A DNA stretch of 64,000 bases, taken from NCBI GenBank assembly GCA_001692895.1, contig KV748203.1:1084330-1148329 (forward strand), written 5' to 3'. Of this stretch, positions 11,729 to 21,802 are shown in pieces; the stretch's first letter is position 1; each line of letters opens with the position of its first letter. The position numbers were made by a program, and so were the translations under genes. The notes beneath the pieces are model-generated. The model worked only from the letters and a program-made list of their open reading frames with translations. It was not told where the DNA came from and ran no database searches. The stretch comes from Cenococcum geophilum 1.58 (lineage: Eukaryota; Ascomycota; Dothideomycetes; Gloniales; Gloniaceae).

Positions 11729-14502
11729 ATGAATCGCCGCCGCCTTCGAGCCCAAGACTACACTATAGGATGGATATGCGCCCTTCCCATCGAGCTTGCC
11801 GCTGCCCAAGAGATGCTGGATGAGGTGGATGAGAGGCCCATTCCAGATAGCCTTGATCCGATTCTCTACACGCTCGGCCGCATCAATGTCCACAATGTCG
11901 TCCTTGCCTGTCTTCCGGCGGGGAACACCGGCACCCAGTCCGCCGCTACGGTTGCGGCCCGAATGAGATCCAAGTTTACGTCAATCCGATTTGGCCTAAT
12001 GGTTGGCATCGGTGGTGGAGTCCCCAGCCTCGAATTAGACATACGACTTGGGGACGTGGTAATCAGTCAGCCCTACATGCAGCATGGAGGCGTGGTGCAG
12101 TATGACTTTGGGAAGACAGAAGCAGGCGGAAATATAACACGGACAGGATGGCTTAACGCACCGCCGCCAGTGCTACTCCATGCGATTGTGGAGCAACGAG
12201 CGCTCCACTACAGAGGCCGGAGCAACCTTTCCACGTATTTAGCCACCTTCGACCGACTAGAAAACTTTAGCCGTAACACGGCGGGACCTGACGTATTATT
12301 CGAGGCGACATACGATCATGTTGGAGGAGCAACATGCGAGCAATGCAGCAATGAGATGAAAGTAAGGCGGCCTGCGCGAAAGGGCCGAGAGGTGGGGATC
12401 CATTACGGCACAATAGCATCAGGCAACCAGGTCATGAAGGACGGCATTACTAGGGACAAGAAAAGCAGGGAGCTAGGCGGAGTAATGTGCTTTGAGATGG
12501 AGGCTGCCGGTCTAATGAACGACTTCCCTTGTCTTGTTATTCGAGGGATTTGTGATTATGCGGACTCGCACAAGAACAAGAAATGGCAGCCATGTGCTGC
12601 GGCAACGGCGGCTGCATGCGCGAAAGAGATACTGTCCATTATCCCTGGCATCCCTGGAGCTACAGTAGCTAGGACGGCCACCGTGGACGAGACTGGACAA
12701 ACAAAGATTGAAATGAAGTTGGACCAGCTCGTAAAGGAATTTCGACTTGGATTTAAGTCTCCCGCGCTGTTTGCGCAAAACTTGGAGAAAGAGCTTGTGG
12801 ATGACAACATAACGGAGGTGGATGTCGAAGAGAATAAGGACTTCATAAACGAGTGGCTGAAAAGCACGCATGATAAGGGAGAGTTTGACGATCCGGGCCG
12901 GGTTGAGCGACGTCCTGGCAAAGTCAATGAAAATGTGACTGACGCCCAGTCTCCGCAAAATTACCAAGGCATACCTCCGAAAAGCAATTCGGCGACTCCG
13001 AAGCCACAACAGGCCTATTGTGAGGATTATGATGACAACGAAGACGACGTGTCCGACTACAGCGATGGTCCTCTCCCAAGCGCTGAGACAGAAGTGCTGG
13101 ATGATCAGCCTTCTGTGCCGTCTGCTAGCCGTAACGCTCCCAGTCCCAAACGGAGACCAGACTACGTTCCTAGATATGTCCATCCATTAGCTGAAAATGA
13201 AAGGAACAGGTTGAAGAAACCCCAACACTTTTCCAGAGGCGATGCTTTTGGCGAGGACGGGGTTGCAGCTGCCGTTTCAAAAGATGAACCTTTGAGAAAG
13301 GCAAGATCAAGACGGGATTGGAGCAGGGAGCAGACCGAATTTGACGACACGAGTCCATATAGGGATTTTTTAAAGCCTTCGGGACATTCCTCGAGAAGGA
13401 GGCCTCACAGTGATCAAGAGAATACAGGAAAACCCGTTCCAGAGAGACCCAAAAGCAATCCCTCTTTCCCATCTCACCAATATCATCGTCCACAAGCGGG
13501 TCCTACGTACTACCGCGACGAGCCAGGTTACGCGGCTAACTATGATGGAAATCAGCCTCAAGGTGCTTACGACTCTTACTTTTACGAAAACGCCTATCCG
13601 AATCACCCTAGCGCTCCCCCCTCCAATACGTTTAACAGCTCTAATGGGTATTCAAGGCCGCCTCCGTCAAGGTATGGTGCTCCGCCTCCCGGTTTCGTCC
13701 CACCACCCCACCAATCTACCCCAACGAGCGGTCCTGAAATGAGAAATCCCGGTGGGACTAGAACTTTCCATTTTAGTAATGGGGGAGGCGGAGGCGGTTT
13801 CAATTTCAGCAACCCGGAATCAATATTTTCGGAGTATCTTAGAGGGGGTGGAGAAGATGTCGACTTCGGTGGCAGGCCCGTACCAGCACCAGCTCGAGTG
13901 CCAGCACCGGAGATAGCCATAGTAGAGAAACTGCTTCCAATGTCTTTGGAGGAACTCTTCTATGGTGCTACGAAAAAAATGAAGATTACACGGAAAACGT
14001 ATGATCCAGCTACTGGCCGCACTTCACCGGAGGATCGCATTTTAGAAGTACCCATTAAGAAAGGGCTTAAAGCTGGCTCAAAAATCAAATTCTCGGACGT
14101 CGGTGATCAGGTTGAAGGAGGAACTCAAGACCTCCATTTCATAATCCAAGAGGCAAATGGGTCCACTCATATTTTACATACCCATCACTAACAATATTTC
14201 GATAGAAACCGCATTCTCTATTCAGACGTGATGACGATGACCTCCACCACACTGTCGATATCAATCTCCTAGAATCTCTCTGTGGTTGGGCTCGGGTCGT
14301 TTCAAGTATCGACGGAAAACAGGTCAGAGTTTCCCATCACGGCCCAACGTCTTCCAAATGGGAAGAGCGGTTCCCAGGCCTCGGCATGCCGCTATCTAAG
14401 AAGCCAGATGAGAGAGGCGATTACGTAGTTGGGGTCAACATTAAACACCCGACAAGCTTGACCGAGGCCCAAAAGGCTGTGTTGAAAGAAATATTGACAT
14501 GA
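11729..14502 (+). CDS. PNP_UDP nucleoside-phosphorylase-like domain fused to Hsp40 (DnaJ class B) C-terminal domains
   Basis: Two exons, 11729-14152 and 14206-14502, give 2721 nt and 906 residues. Residues about 9-305 are the PNP_UDP fold typical of fungal NLR N-termini: DYTIGWICALPIELAAA, the Gly loop GIGGGVPS, the nucleoside-site FEMEAAGL and GICDYADSHKNK with the presumed catalytic Asp. Residues about 306-670 are mostly disordered with acidic and Pro/Tyr-rich tracts. Residues about 675-712 are a Gly/Phe-type segment (TFHFSNGGGGGGFNFSN), then Sis1-like CTD1 (LPMSLEELFYGATKKMKITRK, LKAGSKIKFSDVGD) and CTD2 (KPHSLFRRDDDDLHHTVDI, FPGLGMP, LTEAQKAVLKEIL). There is no J-domain or HPD motif, and no NB-ARC or repeats. 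The intron 14153-14205 starts GC and ends AG with a CTAAC branch; only this splice restores QEKPHSLF. An upstream TTG is in frame, but ATG at 11729 gives the family's normal start. A link between nucleotide cleavage and misfolded-protein sensing is inference. Confidence 0.88.
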
Positions 14503-15157
14503 TGTTAACGATTGGGCGAAATAAAGTATTAACGAGTACACATTATCGCATCTAGGCTCTGAGAGGAAACATTGGACATAGATATCAGAGTCACTTTGTA
14601 TATAACGTCATCGTATCACTTGTCGATAATGCTACGTCGTAATACTAGCATTGCTTCGCAATTTGCCCTCCTGAACAGGATTACAAAAGATACCAACTAA
14701 GTCTCCACCGGTATCGATTACTCTAAGATAATCATAGCAATTTCTTATCCTGTTAATCTTATGCCTAGATTTACAAAGTTGCTTCAAGTCATAGCATAAA
14801 GCTAGTGCTAACGGAACGGTTGAGCTGCGTAAGCACGCTTTGAAGTGATGTGTAACGTAAGTGAAAGTAGTTTGGCATTAGATGTCACTACCTGTCGATC
14901 GGTAGTCCGTGCACCGATTGTAAGAAAAGAATGAGGACTCTGTCTTATTGCACGAGGCTCTAGAGCCTCACTATATACACTAGATAGGTGGCAAAGACTG
15001 ACGTCGACACTAACGTCGATTTAAAACTGTTACCTCATAGCCACTTAATTGACATTGCTAGTAGGTAATAAAAAGGTAATAGAAATAGTATGAAGTTATA
15101 AGGTAATAAGCAACTAGAACAGGAACAGGGTAATTATTAAAATTCGACCTTGATTGA
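14503..15157. other. transition from the gene-rich region to the AT-rich block
   Basis: No gene is supported. Composition is still near normal to about 15.04 kb and then turns AT-rich. Because a poly-G tract (minus) of a copia remnant ends at 15158, part of this stretch could be that element's 3' LTR, but no second copy is present to prove it. Confidence 0.4.
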
Positions 15158-16063
15158 CCCCCCCCCCCCGCTTTAAGCCTCTATATGTTAAAGCTATATC
15201 GCGGGTTTTGGCATACTGTTAAGTTAAATATACCCTGTATCTTCCTCCTTGTTTACCTTTGTTAATTTAGATCCTTTCCTTAATATTAACTAAATTTAAT
15301 TAATAAATAAACATCCTGTGCTTCTGCCTTAGCAGAGCTTTTATTAAACCGTTTGCTATTATAGCTACGGTAGGCGTCTAGTTAATCTTAATTTAATTAT
15401 TATATACTTCTTAACGTAACTAGTGGTGGTATATATTAATATATCTAAGCTTTATAAATAGCTCTGATTCGTCCTTTATAAGTAGTTAAATTATTTATAA
15501 ATTGTTACAGTTAATCGTTTGCCTATTATTTAAGGTTGATCTAATTTCTTTAAAGAAGCGACTCCACTAAATTAATTCCGTCTCTACGTGTAATAGAGCT
15601 ATAAACTCTATCTCTATGCTTAACTTTGTTATAATATCTACTTAGTAAAACGCTAGTTAATTAGTCCCCTAAATAAAGTAAATAGATATTATTCTATACT
15701 ATATCTACTTATTAAGTTGTCTCTAAACACTATATTACTTGCTCCTATAAATACTTAACTTCCTATATTATATCCTAAGTATTTAATTGCAAGAGTCCTT
15801 ATTTAATAAAGGTAGGCAATTACTTAATAAGCTATAGCGTTATAAAGGGGTAAAAGATTATATAGGAATTCTAAGAGCTTACTTAAAGCTTTAGCTATAT
15901 TAGGTCTTATAATATAATTATCCTCTAGTAGACATAGGTGTCTTATTTTAACGCTTCCTTTAGGTTTAGTATAAGCTTACTAGTGCTTATAAGTATACTA
16001 ACAAATTATATATTAGTTAAATAAAAATTACTAGCAATATTTTTAATATAGAAGTCTTAATAG
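15158..16063 (-). mobile_element. Ty1/copia-type remnant (end of RT, RNase H)
   Basis: On the minus strand the text still reads as the C-terminal part of a fungal copia polyprotein: a segment like RPNIAKALSKLLEFL with IAYLYQIRTLAI (end of RT), then a stretch corresponding to the STEAEF-type RNase H start, FFKEIRSTL, KLRYI-I-HH-LRQEV and ADGLTKAL-RQKH. A run of 12 G at 15169-15158 (minus) is placed as a polypurine tract. The left part of the element is absent: it stops at the LTR starting at 16064. It is an old fossil with many breaks. Confidence 0.6.
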
Positions 16064-16682
16064 TGTAACGAAGCCTTATAGGAAATACTACGTTAGATAT
16101 ATTAAAGGGCTAGGTATATAGGTATAGAATAGTTAATAATATAAATATAATTAGTGGAGTAGATTACCTAATAGATTAACTTTAATTATATTCTATGATT
16201 TACTATAAAGAAGAGAACTATTTAGGTAGGGGCTATAGTCCTTTAAATATATAATACTGCGCTTAAGAAATATACTAAGTACGTTAGTGTATTAGTATAT
16301 TAGTACATCCTATATTCCTATATTCCCATATTTTTATATTCCGAACTTATAATATAACTAGCTATATAATTTAGCTACCCCTTATTTTATAGCTTAATTA
16401 GTTTTAGCGCCTTCTATACTATTTTAACTAACTTATTTATATCTCTTCTTAGTAGTTATACTACTACTACTATAAGGTCTATAATACTATCCCCTTTCTC
16501 TTTATCTTTGTTTTTAAAGATATTTCCTATCTCTAAGTTGTCTATTAAAGGTATAGTATTCTCGTCTTTAATTTAATAACCTTTATTATTTCTAATATCT
16601 TTTATTGGATCCTATATATCTAATTATTATAATTATAAAATCTACTACTAACTACTTTATTTATAGGTATCTCTATTTAAGA
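16064..16682 (-). mobile_element. LTR and internal stub of a Ty3/gypsy chromovirus
   Basis: 16064-16486 is an LTR of the same family as those at 52578 and 59860, in minus orientation. The following 196 bases match the polypurine-tract side of the internal region of that family. LINE copy A interrupts it at about 16683, and no second LTR was found, so it is a partial fossil and among the oldest layers. Confidence 0.7.
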
Positions 16683-17339
16683 GGAGCTCTTACTATACCC
16701 GGCCTAAAAAGACCAAAACCAACTAAAAGAACCCTGAAAAACATCTAGAGAATCCCCCTAAGATGTATATATTGTAGGGGAGGCATACGTTAAATAACGG
16801 TGGTTCGTACTCGCGCGTATCCGCTAGACCCACGCCTAGTAATAGCCCTCGATAATAAAAATAGGCGAATACTATACTATAAAGCGGGAAGACCTTTATT
16901 AAGAAGGTATTTAATAAAATATAAAGCCTATTAGACGCGTTTAGTATTTATAATTATAGGGGAGTAACCGTTAGCTATAATAAACTAATATAGCTAGTAG
17001 AATAGCTTCGCTAGTCTAGTAAATCTTAAGCGCCTCTTTAGTAAACCCTTAATTAAATTCTTTAATAGCTAAGTAAAATTAAAATTAAATAAAAACCCTT
17101 TTTACTGGTAAGCCGTATATAGACCGCTGTAGCTATACTTTTATAGTATAGGGAACCTACTCCCCTTAAGGTAATAACTAGGTATATAATTATAATATAA
17201 CTAAATATAGAAAAAGTAGAGGGGCTTAGGGGATAATTAGAAATAGAAGTCCTTATAGAGATTTATAAAGAGGTTTATAACGCTGTTATAGTCTAATACC
17301 TTAGAAGCGGAGATATTAGAGTTACCTTAAGGGACTAAT

Positions 17340-17753
17340 TGTAACGGAGCCTTGTAGCAAGAACTACGATAGACTCGTTAATGGGCTAGGTGTATAGGTA
17401 ATATAAGAAGTTAATAACGTAATAATAACTAATAGAGTAGTTGCCTAATAGATTAACTCTAATTGTATTCTAAGAATTACTATAAGGAAGGAACTATCTA
17501 GGTAGGGACTAAGGGTCCTTAAATATATAACCGTACTCCTATGAAATCCTTTTTATATATAAGGTATATAAGGTATATAAGACGTTCCTTATAGATTTTA
17601 TAGAGCTTATAGAGCTTATTATATAACCTTAGTTACTATTCCTCGTTATATAGTTCTACCGGCTCTATCCTAAACTATACTTATATTAACTAACTAGCTT
17701 CCTTTAACTCCTCTCCTAGTAGTTATAATATTGTACTTAAAGCGTCCGTAATA
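17340..17753 (-). repeat. LTR (3' side) of chromovirus 1
   Basis: Starts TGTAACGGAGCC and matches 25208-25632 over its length. It is about 10 bp shorter because one ATAAGGTAT-type unit is missing. Confidence 0.9.
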
Positions 17754-20700
17754 CTATCTCCCTCCTTTTTATCTTTATCCTTAAAGATACCTAGCATCTT
17801 TAGGTCGTTTACTAAAGGTATAATATCCGTTTAATTAATTTGGTTAATATTGTTACTTATTATACCTAAGGCTACTCCTTTTTCCTTAGCTAAGCGTTGG
17901 TCTTATACTATAGCCGTTATATTATTACTAGGTGAGATTATATCTTCCTATTCTTATTGCGCGAAAAAGGGGTTAGTTTATATTGCGATTATATTACCTA
18001 TTAACTAATAACCGTTTTTTTATACCGAATGCACGCGAGCGAATATGCGATCTTCTTATAATGTTTGTTTTATTTTTAACGCTAAGTATATGCATTCTAT
18101 TACTCTAAATAGTTTTTAAGTACCCTTATTAATTGCTACTAGGGTCCTAGGTTTAATCTACTGCTATAAAGCTTAATAATAAACTATTAGAGGCGCTGGC
18201 TAAGATTTATTAACTTTAATATACTAATAAGCTTTATTTAACTTGTATTTATAATAAGGAGCGTTATGCCCTTAAGGCTTATTAAAACGCTTATACTTAT
18301 CTTCTTTATTTTAAAAAAGTTTATAAAAAGGTTTATTTTAAGGAGTGGAAACTTATAAAATAAGGTTTATAGAAACTTAGCGATAAAAGAACGGATTCTC
18401 TTTTAATAGAGAAGGAAATAACTCTAAGTAGTTTAGTAATCGTTCTTCCTATATTCCCCTTAGGTGGTTTATTCTTTAGTAATTTTTCTTTATTAATGCT
18501 GCCTAACCTTTTCTCTTTTAATACTTCTGTACCTTTTTTATAACGTTCTTTAAATTTTTTTATAGCTTTTAAGTAGTCTTATTATAGCCTATCTACTTTA
18601 CTTTATACTATATTTTATTATTAACGTTCTTATAACTAATAATCTTTAAAACTTACTATTTATCCTTTTCTTATCCTCTATATGTGTCTGCTTTATAAAC
18701 TAGTAGCTTGATATTTTTATATACTAGCTCTAGTATTGCGATATACTATATAGGGTAGATCTTTATTTTAGCTAGTAAGTTTAACTTAAATATAACTAGT
18801 AAAATCCTTTTTTTAATTTTAAAAGGTCCTAGTCTAATATAATCTAACTTTTTACTTAGTTATTAACTCTTAAAAAATTTATATAGTAGCTATACTTTAT
18901 CTCCCTCCTTAAGATCTGGTCCCTTAGATCTCTTAGCGTTATAGTACTTTTTTATTCTTTGCTATACTACCTTTACTATTTCTATAAGGTTTATATAAAG
19001 ATTTATTAGTATCTCTATTCTTTACTTAGCTATACTACTTATTTTCTTTGCTTATTATAGCGATAGTAATATTTTAAGCTTATATCCGTAATTTGCCTTA
19101 AATAGTAATATTCCTATTCCTTCTTAAGGTGTTATATTGTATATAAACTGTATAACTAGTAATAATAATACCCAATTATTCTATATATAATTAATATAGT
19201 GTTTTAGATACTGCTCTAGTGTCTAGTTTAATTTTTCCGTTTAACCGTCTATCTGCGGATAATATACGGTAGAAGTTACTGCTTAAACTCCTTATTCCGC
19301 TAAAAATACTTTTTAAAATACTACTATAAATCTTAAATCCCTATCTAATATAATCTTACTTAGTGCTCTATACCTTATAAATACTTCTTTAATATAGATT
19401 CTAGCGATATCTTCTGCTAAGATTTCTTTTGTATATGCTATAAAGTATCCCTACTTCGTTAGCTTATCTACTATTATTAAGATTATATTATAATCTTATC
19501 CGGTAATAGGATTTCTTAATTTTAGTAACTTTATAATAAAGTCCTATAATATAACCTCCTATAGTCTTTTTAGTATTTTAATAGGTTATAGCCCTCTATA
19601 TAGCCTATGCCTTATTAGTTTATTTCTTTAATAATTTAGATATTTCTTTATAACTTATCTTACTAGTCCCTAGATTTTATTAATAATATACTCCTTTTAA
19701 AGTCTTAATATTAAGCCTATAGCTCTATTATATCCTTAAGTTAATCCCTTATAAAATAATTTAATAAACTCTTTTATAATACTTCTAGGTATATATATTA
19801 CTTTTTAGTTTTTATACTACTTTAAGTCTAGATCCTTTACCTATACGTCTTAGATCTTTTATAACTAGTTATTTTTTAGTAATTTATAGGTTTAACTAAT
19901 TTCCCTTATTACTATAATTTTTGGATAATTATATCTAATTAATCCGTCTATGTTTTTTTACAGTAAAGCCCCTAATGGCTTTTTATTATTTTATAGTTTA
20001 GCCTTTTTACTTAAAGTATCTGCTCGTGTATTATCTGTACCCTTAGTATACTAAATCTTAAAATAGTATTCTATAAGCATTTCTGCTTATCTAACTTATC
20101 TTTAGTTAAGTTTTTTTGTTATTAGGAACCCCGTTAGGTTTTTATAATTTATTTTAACTATAAATAGCTTTTCTATACCTTATAAGAATACTCTTTATTT
20201 TTAAAGTGCTATAACTATATCTAATAACTCCTTATTATAGATGTTATAGTTTAGTTTTAGTGGTATTATTTTCTAACTATAGTATGCTACTAGGTGTTAT
20301 TTGTCTTTATATTTCTATAAAAAGTATACCCCTAGTATAAAGTCTAATATATTAATTTTAACCACTGTTTCTAGTTTTAGTTGGTAGATTTTAAGGATTA
20401 GGTTTTAAGTAAATAACTTCTTAACCTTTTTAAATAGTTTCCTTTACTTTTTTCCCTATACCTAAGGTTCTTCTTTCTTTGTTAACCTTATAAATAGCTT
20501 AATATTTTTTAACTATTAAGCTTTAAACCTTTTATAGTAATTGCAAAACCCTAGAAATAACCTTAACTCTATAATATTCTCTTATTCTTACTAATTTACT
20601 ATAGCCTTAATCTTTTTTAAATCTATATTAAGTTGGCCTAGTTTAATAATAAATCTAATAAAATCTGTCTTCTTAGTAAAGAACTCGTATTTTTTAATTA

Positions 20701-21506
20701 CTATTAGTATCTGTTTTTTATAGTCTCTTTAAGACCTATTTAACGTGTTCTCCGTGCTCTTCTTTACTTATTAAGTAGATAATATTATTATTAAGGTATA
20801 CTATAACAAATTTATCTAAGTGCTTTTTTAATATATTATTAATATATTTTTAGAACGTTGCTAGTATATTTATAAGCCCGAACTATATTACTAATAGTTT
20901 ATATAGTCCTTTCTTTAACCTAAAGGCTGCCTTTTATTTATTACCTTCCTTAATCCTAATCTAATAATATGCCTATTTTAGATCTATCTTTATAAAGATT
21001 TGCGTATTGCTAATCCTATTTTAGATTTTGCTAATTAAGGGTAAAGGATACCTATCCTTTCTAGTAATACTATTTAACTGCCTATAGTTAATGCATAGCC
21101 TAAGTTTCCCGTTTTTCTTTAGTATAAATAGTACTAGATAATTTACTAATAACTGCGATGGTTTAATATATCCCTTTTATAAGTTCTTTTAGATAAACTC
21201 TTTTAGTGCTTTTTTTTCTCTTTAGTAAGCTTATAGATTAGAAAGAACCTTAAACTTATTTTTAGTTTTAATTTTATTTTATAGTCCTATACTATATACT
21301 TTAACAGCTTTTTACTTTTTAGTAACTATAGTTTTTTGCCGTACTTATGGTATTTCTTTAGTATATAACTTAGTCCTTTATTTATTTCTTTATAGGTTGC
21401 CCCTACTTAGTACTATACTATCTTAGCTTATTATTATATTTTATAGCATTAAGTATTTTTAATATTAACCTAACCTATAACCTAATTAATTTTTAGATTA
21501 TATTTC

Positions 21507-21802
21507 TGTCACGGGACGGGGCAGTGGCTACAAGACGTATGTATTCGAGGAGTCTACAAGACGTTGCGCGATCGATCGTAAGGGTCGAGGGCGTAAGGAG
21601 GTGATATACTGTCACGGAACGAGGGCAGTGGCTACAGAGCGTATGTATTCGAGGAGTCTACAAGACGTTGCGCGATCGATCGTAAGGGTCGAGGGCGTAA
21701 GGAGGTGATATACCTACGCGTAGCTGACATAAGCTGTACGCGAGGTGTACGCGAGAGCACGGGGCTCTCCTATGGAGGCCCCTGCGGTGGGGTTCCGTGA
21801 CA
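21507..21802. mobile_element. unmutated solo-LTR-like insert with internal tandem duplication
   Basis: A 296-bp GC-rich segment with ends TGTCACGG...CCGTGACA and a perfect 5-bp duplication ATTTC on both sides (21502-21506, 21803-21807). The first 207 bp are two near-identical units (21507-21609 and 21610-21713), each starting TGTCACGG. It keeps CpA, TpG and many CpG (GCGCGATCGATCG), so it entered after the host element had been degraded. TG/CA ends and a 5-bp TSD favour a solo LTR; a MITE is the alternative. Confidence 0.8.

Noticed and set aside
11729-12650. Fungal NLR
   Set aside because: The PNP_UDP domain is of NLR type, but no P-loop, NB-ARC/NACHT, TPR, ankyrin or WD repeats follow. The C-terminus is Hsp40-like.
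12512-13183. 223-codon minus frame opposite the PNP-Hsp40 gene
   Set aside because: Antisense shadow of a clearly coding strand.
13750-14502. Complete Hsp40 co-chaperone
   Set aside because: No J-domain or HPD motif anywhere in the gene, so it cannot stimulate Hsp70 in the usual way.
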